From: Maniola hyperantus
Taxonomy: Eukaryota > Arthropoda > Insecta > Lepidoptera > Nymphalidae
Assembly: GCF_902806685.2 (NCBI RefSeq)
Contig: NC_048536.1
Location: forward strand, 5,766,001-5,830,000
Reading direction: 5' to 3'
Length of the DNA: 64,000 nucleotides
In this document: positions 1 to 12,700 of the stretch, one piece after another
Position numbering within the stretch: position 1 is the first letter of the stretch
How the letters are laid out: every line of letters begins with the position of its first letter
Made by a program: the position numbers and the translations under genes
Notes under the pieces: generated by a model
What the model saw: the letters and a program-made list of their open reading frames with translations, nothing else
What the model was told of the DNA's origin: nothing
The model's database searches: none

Positions 1-185
1 TTGGTTTTTTGATTTGTTAGTTTGTCCTTCAATCACGTCGCAACGGATCGACGTGAATTTTCGCATGGGTATAGTTTAAAACCTGGAGAGAGACATAGGC
101 TACTTTTTATCACTAAAAATCAAAGAGTTTTCCCGGGATTTTAAAAACCTGAATCCATGCGAACAATGCCGCGGGCATCAGCTAG
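1..185 (+). repeat. Lep1-type Helitron fragment
   Basis: Has the shared family pieces (AGGCTACTTTTTATC, AATCAAAGAG, CGGGCATCAGCTAG) and ends at CTAG 182-185; cut by the window edge. Confidence 0.7.
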
Positions 186-750
186 TTGTAAATAAAATTG
201 TCAATAAGTATCTAATTTTTGGCATAATGTCCCAAAAAACAGAAGAGTTGGCAAACTGTGATATTTTGTGGATATTTATTTTGGTTTAGACTTGACAGTT
301 CTATTAGTGTGACCTTGTCTCTAGTTGATTTTTTGATACTATTTAGCTAAAACAAAACATCTCACATCAGAATCATCTATGAATGAAAAAAGTCTAGTCT
401 AGTCTAGAGTCAATAAATCCACCTGTATAGGTGGATTTATTTCATACTGAATAGGGCATGATGCAAGGAATTGTAGTATCATAGTATGAGAATGATCTCT
501 AATCTCTTGCTTCTCGTGCGGCACTTGGCGGTTGCAAAAGTGCGCCGCGCTAGAAGCCAGGGGGCTCTGATATACATTTTCTCATTGGGACTCTCACCCA
601 TTCTACCGTGCGTTATAGCCGCAACTCGGTACGCCGCGCCCTGTCTGCACTGGCCCTAAGAATCGGAACTGTATGTGACTATCCTTAGTATCGCCTGGTG
701 AGTCATATTACCAAAAATAGAAGTATTGAACAACTTTGTAATTGTTTCAG

Positions 751-3700
751 ATACATACCAACACGATTATGGGGTTTCAGCGGCCATGTACAGACCATAC
801 TTCACAGCCTGATTGGACGCGTCCGGTGCCCCTGGCCTATCGGCGGCCGCATATCCCTAATCTTACCAGACAAATCAACACTTACCTATGACTTGTATGA
901 ACCTCTTGGAAGTGAACATGAAGGTATGAAATAATGGTGGATAACTATACTGTTCATGCAGAGGGATTTGGGAGCCTACCACATTTTATACCAAGGTCAT
1001 TATGTGATCTATGAAAGTAGATGTCGAATATATTGCACAGGGACTAGAGATACTTCTATTATATACTATTTTTAATAAGCAGGTATACATAATTTTGAAC
1101 ATACTCATAATTATCTATAGGATCACAGTCCACAGTGTGTGCATTTTGCATCACATTTTTAGTTGTATGAACTGTAACCCTGAACGGACTGAACTTCTGG
1201 GAAGTGACTTCCTAAACATGATGATCAACGGCACCATGACGTCGTCGTTATCATTGTAGAAATAGTGTGGCCCTAGATTTAATCTATCTGCACCTCGATT
1301 GCGGGAAACCTGCATCAATCATTATTACAGTCTCAATTGTTCTGATTGGCTGAATTTGTGCGATTCTTGTTGCAACAATGCATTGTAGCCAATAGTGAGC
1401 GAGCGTCAACCAATCAGAGGTGATTGCGGTCGTGACTTTGTAGCTGTCATTTTCCCGCAATCGCGCAGCCACAGATGAGTGAATGCGCAGCCGATTTCAT
1501 AATGACATAATATACCTACCTAATCTACCTACGTACTATGTAGATCTATTTTGTTATCATACATTTTACATACATATAATATACTTAAGTATAATCATCA
1601 TCATGATCAACCCATCGCTGGCCAACTACATAGCACGGGTCTCCTCTCAAAGTGAGAAGAGTTTTAGCCATAGTCTACCACACTGGCCATGTGTGGATCG
1701 GTAGACTTCACACACCTTTGAGAACATTACGGAGAACTCTCAGGCATGCAGGTTTTCCTCACGATGTTATTCTTCACCGTTGAAGCAAGTGATATTTACC
1801 TAATTGCCTAACACACACAACTCCGAAAAGTTAGAGGTGTGTGCCCGGGATAGAACCGCTGACCTCAGATAAGAAGGCGGTCGCGCTAACCGCTACGCTA
1901 TGACAGCTTATATATTAAGTATAATAATGATTTTGTATTATTCGTCATATTGCTAAATCAGTCTGTTCAGTACAAAATGATCAAACAATCAAACCAATTA
2001 TTGTAGCTACTAATTTAGCATTTGACATATATTTATATCTATTTAAAAAGAAATTCTTTATGATGTAAGGTGTAGTCTCTTTGTAGAGTTGATCTCTTCC
2101 GACATAAGCAAAATGTTAAACTCCAAATCGCGATAAATTCTTGTCAAAATATAAGACTCTTGATGATAATAATTAAAATGTATCTAATGTTTTATTTCGC
2201 ATTATCTAACGATAAACACGACATATACCTATAGCTGTTATCACATAAAAAGTAAAGTGTAATTATTTATACTTTTATATTCTTCTCTATAGGTACTAGG
2301 TATTTGTTTCGTAAGTGTCGCGCTCTTGGATTTTCTAAGCTTTTTCGGTGTTAGTATTTCTCTTCCTTCAAACCCAAACTTTCCCTTCGCATTTCAATTT
2401 CTCAAAATTTCTATACCCTCCTTCTTGTGATTTTCCTTGTGTTCATTAGATATTTTTTGTTACAACTGATCAAAATACCTACAGTAAATAGATACTTACA
2501 CGACGTGTATACAGCTTGTAGCACTGCATGGGAGCAGTTTAACCACCATAACCATATACGACAATACCTAGTTTAAGAATTATTTTGCATGCCATATTTT
2601 TCACGAAAAAAGCGAGCGATTTCGTGCCATGAAGCGTGCTACTGCCCGAATGCAGTCTTGCGACACGACGTTTTGCAAATAGTTACTTCGAGATCATCGC
2701 AGTTTTTGACGATGATACAAGGATGTTACGGTTTTGGGATTCGGTAGAATGACCTATGGATTTCTTTGTGCAGATGACGTGACGGTGGCGATATGTCCCG
2801 GCATAGGCAACACGTCGGAGAGCGTCTACATACGCACCTACGTGCACTACTCGCAGCGACACGGCTACAGATGCGCAGTTCTCAACCACATTGGTGCCCT
2901 TAACAGTGTACCCGTCACCAGCAATAGAATATTCTCCTATGGTATGTTATTTCATCAATCGATAAAAATTCAAAACTATTTATTTCATGTACATAGGTCA
3001 ATTTGTAGCTCTTATGATATTATGTCATCATCATCATCATCAACCGATAGACGTCCACTGCTGGACATAGCTCTCTTGTAGGGACTTCCACACGCCACGG
3101 TCTTGCGTCGCCTGAATCCAGCGGCTCCCTGCGTCTCGTCTGATGTCGTCCGTCCACCTAGTGGGGGGTCTTCCAACGCTGCGTCTTCCGGTGCGAGGTC
3201 GCCATTCCAGCACCTTGAGACCCCAACGTCTATCGGTTTTACGAAACGAACTATGTGCCCTAGCTCATTGCCACTTTAGCTTCGTAACCCGTTGAGCTAT
3301 GTCGGTTACTCTAGTTCTCCTACGGATCTCCTCATTTCTGAATTGGTCACGTAGAGATACGATGTGATATTATGTCAAGGCTAGTTTATCACCGGTTTGA
3401 AAATCTAACAGAGACGTTAGATTAGAATCGTGACGCATGACGGCGACACGTTAGGGTAGAAAAAAAAGGGTCGCGTGTCGCCGTCGCGCATAGCGGTCGC
3501 GTACCGCAAAATCTACCTTAGATAAAGGGAGCCGGCAAGAACCTCAGCAGTTACTCTTAATAATAGACAAAATATTACAATTAATTATGTAGAATTATAG
3601 GTAAGCAAGCATATCAAATATAACAAACTACCTACTGTTGAGCTACTAACTATCTTGTGGCACAGTGGGTAACTAGTGCAAACCCTATTGGTTCCGTGCT

Positions 3701-6700
3701 ACTTTTTATGTATATATAAATTCTATTAAGTAATAAATTCGATTAAGCATCGTAATAATTTATCATCTTTATTGAACAAACTGCTAATCCGTAGATTGTC
3801 GTGGTCGTTCTATAGAATGAGATTTATCGATGCGTAAGAAACTTGGCAGCCAAAACTAAATTTCTTAATGAAAATAAACAATATGCTATAATTATCTAGC
3901 ATTTCACTAGGAAGCTTCATAATATTTACTTGTCTATAAGTAAGACTACTGCACCGGTGTAAAGTCGGACTGGTTAGCTAGTTTTACTGTATATTAAATT
4001 AATATGCTGTTGATAAATATATCTATGGTAAAACGTGGACCGAATTTTTATATGTAAGCCGGCAACGACCTTCCAGAAAACGCGCAGGAAAATCAATTCG
4101 AATTATTGTCTGTCGAAGTACCTACTTTATTTTGATTTAATGTTTGGTACTGGAATATTTGCTATATATATGTAATTATAAATACATAGAAAATAGAAAT
4201 ATAGGTACTAGGTATTATTATCATAATTTCATAACAAATGATATTTCACTGTAGGTACGTATATTTAATCCATGTATTAACTAATAATCTATACCTATAA
4301 TCCTAATATCCTACTAATATTATAAATGTAAAAGTGTGGATGTTTGTTACTCAATCACGCAAAAACGGCTGAACGGATTGGGATGAAATTTGGAATGGAG
4401 ATTGATTATACCCTTGATTAACATATAGGCTACTTTTTATCCCAGAAAATCAAAGAGTTCCCGCGGGTTTTTGAAAAATGAGGTTTAAAATTTGTGTAGT
4501 CCACGCGGATGAAGTCGCGGGAAGCTAGTATAATATAAATCCAAAAGTTTGTCTGTCTCCTAGCTTTCACAGTCCATCCGTTATACCTTTTCACGAAATT
4601 TAGTACGGAAATAGCTTGTTTCCCGGACAAACAGGAATTACTTTTTGTCCCGGAAAATCAAAGCGTTTACATGGGATTTTCAATAACCTAAATCCACGGC
4701 GACCAAGTCGCGGGCACTATCTATTTAGTACAGAGATAGCTTGCATCTCGGAGACGGATATGGGTTACTTTTAATCCCGGAAAATCAAAGTGTTCTTATG
4801 GTATTTTTAAAAACCTAAATCCACGCTGATAAAATCGTAAGCATCATCTAGTATATTGTTATGTGTTTAATTGCAATACAGTAAAGTATAGGTGGATTGA
4901 CAAGTGACTCAGTAGGTATTTATCTTTTCATTAGTATTACGTAATATTAAATTTTATCACAACAATTTTATGCTACTTTTGTAATATCATGACGCAAAAT
5001 GGTGTTCATTGTTTTTAAAATTACTAAACTCTACTTAATAGGATAGATAGATACAGCGTAATATTTGTATACTAGGCTACTGAAATGGTAATCTCTACAC
5101 GGCGGAATGAACTAGCTTAATTTTTGAGAAAGATTTGATGTAAACAGTCATACCTAATAAATAAAGCAAGTGATGAAAACAAGTGTCAAAGGTCTCTAAA
5201 GTGAAGGTTATTGGAACGGAAAAGAAGTGATAATAGTAAACTCTCCGCTCTTGCCAAGAGCCTTATCAATTATTTACCTATTATGTATAGTCATACAAAC
5301 TTACTAACAATAAATACTTAACATATTTCTTTTACCATTAAATTAGGTAGATAGATACGCGTTTCTCGAATAAAATATAAAAATTGAGTCTAGAACGCAA
5401 AGTTCGACGCATACCTATGGAATAGACAGAATGAACTTTATTGTACACAAAACATGATTGAATGGAGTAGTGCCGCGGCGCGCGCATGGTCTTTTTTGAC
5501 AGCAACTTAAACTCAGCTGCTCGATTGCGGTAGAATGACAGCTACAATGTCACGATCGCTATCACTCGTTGATGGTCGCTCACTATTGGCTATAATGCAA
5601 TGTTGCAAACAAAAATACCATAAGTTCAGCCAATCACAACAATTGCGATTGTAATAATGAATGATTTTTCGGAATCAACCTAATTTAAATTGCTATAGGG
5701 AAATCGAAACACAGAGAAGACTCAAAGGGCGCTATTTTATTTATTTATTTTATTTATTTTAAAGTGAATTTGCTGAATTTCTAAAGAAAGCTAAGTTTGA
5801 GTTATCTTTAGTAAAGTTCAGACATATTGAATCACTAGCTGACCCAGCGAACTTCGTTCCGCCTAACAGTCGATTCAATTTTTTTTTTTTAAATATCAAT
5901 TCACTATCAGAAATTCTAAAATCCCCACGATTTAGGACTTCAGTACTTTGCAGCATCAGGATTGAGGAGTTAGGATCCGAAGTTCAATGATGTAGCCTAT
6001 GCTTGGTACCTAAAATAATTTTGCATCATCCGCAGTTCCTGAAACATTATAGTTTAGGAGTGCTGTACCCTACATCATCAGGGTTGAGGAGTTGAGACTT
6101 GAAGTCTGAGAATAAAGTCGTTGCTTGGTACCTACAATATGAATTCACTATGAACACTTCCTGAATCTTGATAACTCAGGCGGGCAGTAACCCTGCAGCA
6201 TCAGGATTAAGGAGTTGAATCCAGAATTTTTTATGTGACCACCACGAAAACTTTTTTTGTTGATTTAAAAAAAAATTTGCAAATCGGTCCAGAAATCTCG
6301 TAAAAATCGATGTAGAAAAAAGAACCACCTCCTTTTTGACAGTCGGTTAAAAGCCGATGATCTTGAAGTTTTTACGGAACAATTTTTAAAATATCCCCTT
6401 TTTAACAAAAAAAGAATGAATGAAATCGGACTACGCGTTAATGAATTACAACTCAGTATACATTTTAACTTTCATCCCCTCTCCTACGGGAACCATGCTG
6501 AATTTCGGGATAAAAAGTATCCTATATTCTTCCTCATAGTATGACCTCAAATCGTACCAAGTTTCATTGGAATCCATTCAGTAGTTTCAGCGTGATGCGC
6601 GGCCGTGATACAGACAGACAGACAAAAATGAAAAAAATTTCAGTTTTTGGTTCAGTATCGATTATAGAGTGCCCTCGAAAAAAAAATTTCAAAATATCTT

Positions 6701-9700
6701 CAATGTACAGAATTTGACCTGTTACAGTTTTATTATAAGTATTGATGATGATTGATGATACAATGATATTATCTCGCGCTTGGTTGATCGTGTTACGTGT
6801 ATATACCTACCTAGAAATGACCATGTTTCTGTTTTTGTTATCTTATATTATCTTTTGTTATCTTATCTCGAAGTTCCGGCAGATGGACCAGCACGATTAC
6901 ATATTATAGGGCTTACACCCCTATAGCAGAGTTCACGACAGTTAGGGTCTAGGGAATAAGGGAACTTACGCACGGGAGAGCGGAGCACACCAGATCTGCA
7001 TTAGCGTGAGTGCTACCCCTGTACACGAGCGCGTGGAACAATACCTGTGCGTGCACCCACTCGCATAGTAGATCAGAGACGACTATTTAGTTGCCGGTAA
7101 CTATACATTTGACGCAGGTAGCCCTAAAGTAGTACTTAAAAAATTTAATGCAAATAGAGTTATAGGTTATAGGCAAAGACATTTTAATATGTCTTTGGTT
7201 ATAGGTATGTATACCTAAAATCTATTTTCGTAAATGACTTATTTCACAATATATCTGTAGGTAGATACTTATCTTTTATTATCTTAACGTCCCAACTGAT
7301 TGAATAACGCGCAAAAATCTTAAAACTAGCTCAATTTAGCTAATTAGGTAGTGCACCTATCTATTAAGATGTCGCAATATTTATTCAACCATTTGTTATC
7401 TTTAGTCCTACTCTGTACGGCGTCAATATATAGGTAGTTTTAGCGTTTAAACTATCGCGAGTGACTTCGATTATACATGTCTCACACCCGGCTGTACTCA
7501 CATGTTCAGTCGACGTTAGCACAGAATAAGTACTGACGTTAGCCCGACTAGTTTCGAACCCTTCCGGATTCCTTTTTCAAAGGGACTCAGTCGACTAAAC
7601 ACGTGAGTGAATCCGGGTGTGAGACATGTATTGTATAATATAGGTAGTTCTTATTCTAGGTCTACTTACTACAGCTATTGGATTTTAAACTGAGATACTT
7701 AAAAATTCAGCATTTGTAAAATTAGCTTGATTAGTACTTAGTAAGTAGCTGCTAACAAGTTATTAGGTGAAAAATTGTAGCGGATTTATTTAAAGCATGG
7801 CCATTGGCCGTGCAGATGAAGTCATCGTGTCATACTTCTATACTAAAAGGAAAGTTTTTATTTTTTTTCTATAATGGTGATTCATAGTTTGAATGTGTAT
7901 GTACACGAACGAATCTGTAATTTGCTTTAGCAACAATACGTCATAACAAGTTTTATTTTTCCTCGCGGTTGTTAACGCTTCGTTCCACTTGTACCTACTA
8001 CTTTACAATGTCAAGGTTGACGACATTCGATTTTAATGGTAATACCTACATACCTTAAATTTGGGTCAGGACTGAGAAGTGAGAACTTACGTATATTATC
8101 CAAACTATTAATGTTATAAATGCGACACTGTGTCTGTCTGTCTGCTAGCTTTTCACGGCCCATCGGTTTAACTAATTGTGACGAAATTGGGTATTTTTTA
8201 TCCCGGAAAATCAAAGTTCCCATGGGACTTTTAAAAACCTAAAAACGCCGACAAAGTCGCCCGGTCATCATCTAGTTGTAAGTAATCCTACGAATGATAA
8301 TGCTATCTCATTAGTCATCACGTGCCTCTCTTCAATACTAATTTCGATAAATTCAATACGCGACAATTCTTTGGTTTTCCGAGATAAAAAAAAATTTGAA
8401 TATGTCCATCTCCGAAATGCAACGTGTAGTTACCTTTTCGTCGAAATTAGTTTGGTTCGCACAATCTTCAAAGATTTATCTTATTAATAAATAAATGAAT
8501 TCCTGCGAAATACGTATACGAGGAAGTAGAAAATAATTAATTAATCGAAGGCAAACTCTAGTTAAAGGTACCACCCTATCTTATTCAAAGGAAGCCCTTT
8601 GCCCTCTTACGGATGCGAAAATGTACAAATAGGTAGCAAGTAGGGTCAATTAATTCCTACGTTTAATCAATGTCAGACGAAACTAGGACACCACAACGTA
8701 AATGAATAATGTATATATCTCAATATTTACATATAATAAATCATTTTATGTTAGTGTTTTCTCATAATCAGGTGACACATCGACTGTGAACTGGCAACCA
8801 GCACTACCTTAATTTTGATAACTTTACAGGCGGAAAAAAATGGGTCAAGTGAGAGTTGGACTCTCACATGAAGGGTTCCGTACACGAAATAACACATTTT
8901 AATTTTTTTAATTTTCATAGCGGCCAGTTCTTATTATTTGTTGTTATAGCGGCAATAGCAATACATATTCTGTGAAAATTTCAACTCTATACCTATTACG
9001 GTTCACGAGTCCGCTGACAGACGGACGGACGGACGTACGGTCGGATGGGCAGGTTGTTGCACAATCGCCCATACTTGTAGTTAGTAATAAGAGTTAACTC
9101 TTAATTAATAAAAGTTAACTTATGTTACTTTAAATAAATAGGCAGGTTGGTTGGTAGGTATTACGTAGGCCTACGCCTAAGTTAGGTACCTACCAAATCA
9201 TGCTTCTAAATAAAGCATCTGATGTCATTCCTAATTTTAATAAGGTAAGATGACTCAAGTAGGTACAACAAGCGTAGGTAATGTTCAACGATTGTTGATA
9301 TTATTCAATAGGTTTTCTTATAATTCATCATGATCCACCCATCTCCGGCTCACTACAGAGAACGGGTCTCCTCTCAGAGTGAGAAGGGTTTTGACCGTAG
9401 TCTACCACGCTGGCCATGTGCGAATTGGAAGACTTCACACACCTTTGAGAGAACTCTCAGGCATGCAGGTTTCCTCACGATGTTTTCCTTTACCGTAACG
9501 CCCCTTTCACACGGCAGTCCAGTTATTTGCAGGATCCCGTTTGATGGCGAATGTCTTTATATGCTAGCGTTCACACGAACATCCCGCATGCGGGATCCAT
9601 GCGGGAATTATTATTAGTGTAAAATTACTTACTTATATAAGAAGTAGAACCAAACTAGTGCCCAATCTAGTTACCTGATATAGGCACGAGCACAGTGACC

Positions 9701-12700
9701 CTGTTAACCTTAGTAAACGAGTTCATGAGTACCTAATCGGTACCGGGCACATGCTCTAGTTAGTATTAAGGGAATAAGGCAAATTCTGTTGTACACTATT
9801 TCTAAACTAAACTAAAATGACAGGTCTAAATCTAGTGCTATTCTTTCTTATTTATTGAATAACTAGCTTATGCCCGCGACTTCGTCCGTGTGGACTACAC
9901 AAATTTCAAACACCTATTCTACCCCCTTAGGGGTTGAATTTTCAAAAACCGTTTCTTGCGGATGTCTACGTAATAATCTGCATGCCAAATTTCAGCCCGA
10001 TCCATCCAAGCTGTGTTGATAGATCAGTCAGTCAGCTTTTTTTAATGTATAATACTAGCTGATGCCCGCGACTTCGTACGCGTGGATTTAGGTTTTTAAA
10101 AATCCCATGGGAACTCTTTGATTTTCCGGGATAAAAAGTAGCCTATGTCACTCTCCAGGTTTTTATCTATACCCATGCAAATAATCACGTCAATCCGTTG
10201 CACCGTTGCAACGTGATTGAAGGACAAACCAAAAAACCAACAAACCAATAAACCAACAAACAAACACACTTTCGCATTTATAATAAGGGTACTGATAATT
10301 AAGTATTTTAAGTCCATACAAATATTATAAATGGGAAAGTGTGTGTTTTTCTGTTACCAGGCTATCCACTTAACCGATTTTGGTAGGTACAGACTACAGA
10401 GAAAGCTTGCATCCCACTTGCATCTTTACTTGAGACGAACAAGGCTACTTTTTATCCAGGAAAATCACAAAGTTCCCACAGGATTATTAAAAAACTTAAA
10501 TTCACACGAACGAAGTCGCTAGCATCTGGTCTACTATCTATACTTAGTAGTGTGTAATTCGTACCTACTTAATAATTCAACCAATTTCAAAGTTTATCGC
10601 TATCACAATTTAAAAAAGTGCAAGTTTTTGAACGAAATGCAAAATAGAATATTTTGCATTGCAAGCGTTTGCGAATTCTTATCATCATTAAAATAAATTA
10701 GTACAGAAAATATCCGAATTAAGCATTAGTTCGGTTAGAGCAAGCTATCACACAGGTTCGACTGTTGAAAGTTATCTTTGGGCGTCAAGGCCAATGTTCT
10801 TGATTACGAATGGCGTGATCGCATAACTTATCTTATATTTTTACTTTTCAGGTCACACAGATGACTTTAGCTACATGGTAGAGAACTTAATGGAGCGATA
10901 TCCTAATACGAAGCTGATTCTAGTCGGATTTAGCCTCGGCGGCAATTTGATTACGAAATATTTAGGAGAGGAGAGGAAAAGACCCAAGAACATTATTGGA
11001 GGCATTTCGATATGCCAGGGATACAATGCCATTGAGTGAGTATTGGTATGGAATATAGATGACTAGATGATGCCCGCGACTTCGTCCGCGTGGATTACGG
11101 TTTTTAAAAACCCCTAGGAACTCTTTGATATTCCGGGATAAAAAGTAGCCTATGTCCTTCCCCGGGATGCAAGCTAACTCTGTAGCAAATTTCGTCAAAA
11201 TGGGCTGAACGGATGGGCCTTGAAAGGCTAGCAGACAGACAGACAGCCAGACACACTTTCGCATTTATAATATTAGTATGGATTTAATTTTTGATATCAG
11301 TTGTATCGTGGTAACCTACCACGGTGCTTGGCTGTTAAGCTTCAGCTCTTTTATGGTTTGGTACAATGTAAAAAGACGACCACTATCGGACACTCCAGTA
11401 TCAGATCGGATAATGTGAAAACGCACTTGTCTTACATCAAAAGTTACATTTATAAAAGAAAGATTATATGCTTTCTAATCATTTAATATTCTCCTTTCTC
11501 TTTTAACTACGCTTTACGTTTGCACCTATTACGAATGAGTAGATACGTCATTGGGACGAATTTGAACAAACCGCATAGTTTTTAGGGTTCCGTATCCGAA
11601 GGATGCCAAACGGGACCCTATTACAAAGCCTCCGCTGTCCGTCTGTCTGTGTGTGTCTACCGTAATAGGAAGAGAGTTTACAGTTTCACAGAATATGCAT
11701 TTCTATTGCCGCTATGATAACAAATAATAAACATTTAAAAATGGCTACCATGAAAATTAAAAAAAGTATTATTTCTTGTACAATGGTACTATCGTGTGCG
11801 CACTTGACTTATTTTTTTATTGCTTAGAAAGAAAAGTACTTATTGGATTTGTTGTGAGTTGTGACACAATAAAAAATATTATTTCTAGAAAATCATTGAT
11901 TGTCGTGGGAAAGCGTAATATTGCTGCAGATGGTGATTTTATTGCTGCCACCACTGATACAAAAAAATACATATATTTATTCGTTTCGTACATACTTGTT
12001 ACAAGTTTTTGCGTTAACTCAAAAACAGCAGAATGTCAAAGCTGAGTCAAATATAGCAGAGTTTAAAATTGTGCCTCCGCTCTATTTAACTAAGCAGATG
12101 TGCGTTGCCCTTTACATACATCAATTATTATGAGTTCAATAAGGTAATCCCTAATTATTTCTTTTTTTCCAGTACAATGGTTTATCTTTTACAATGGCAG
12201 AATTTCCGTCGTTTCTACTTGTACATAATGACCGACAACTATCGCAATATTATAACTAGACATAAACGGATGCTTTTGAATCCAGAAATGAAGAACACAT
12301 ACTCTTTAGATGAGAAAATGATAGTTTCTGCTGGTACCTTGCCAGATTTGGACGAAGCCTATTCTAGGTAAGTTTCCTTTACATTTTACTTATACCTTTT
12401 GTAACAAGAATCTTCCGCAGTGGAAAGAGGTATTGATAGCCTCCTACTAGGTGGAGAGACGAAGTTAAACGAGTCGTAAGGAACCGCTGCTTGAGAAGAC
12501 CGTAGTGTGCGGAAGACCTAAGTTCAGCCATTGACTTCCATCAATGTAGACGACTATGTCAACGATATTCCTTAGTTGGAGCTATAAATTTTATTAGTGA
12601 GCTATAAAAAGCTTTATTGGAAGATTAGCGAGCACTCGCGGTTTCACTCCTGTGGAAATTAAAAACCAGGTCAACTCCTTGTTTACATTATAAACATGAA

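Larger units (their letters stand above)
2942..10851 (+). other. ABHD2 intron 2, 7.9 kb, filled with repeats
   Basis: GT at 2942, AG at 10850-10851. It contains an antisense RTE LINE 3' end, a tandem Helitron cluster, a block with a 122-bp tandem repeat, a foldback element, a CCGGCCAAG-type repeat, a SINE and several Helitron fragments, listed separately. Between them is AT-rich sequence in which I see no coding exon. Confidence 0.75.

Noticed and set aside
492..659. 55-codon open frame upstream of the first visible ABHD2 exon, with a hydrophobic stretch
   Set aside because: No similarity to the expected ABHD2 N-terminus, no fitting donor in the phase needed by the 751 exon, and it resembles palindromic repeat sequence.
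9330..9617. 95-codon open frame in ABHD2 intron 2
   Set aside because: Its first 170 bp are a SINE body; similar frames recur at every SINE copy.
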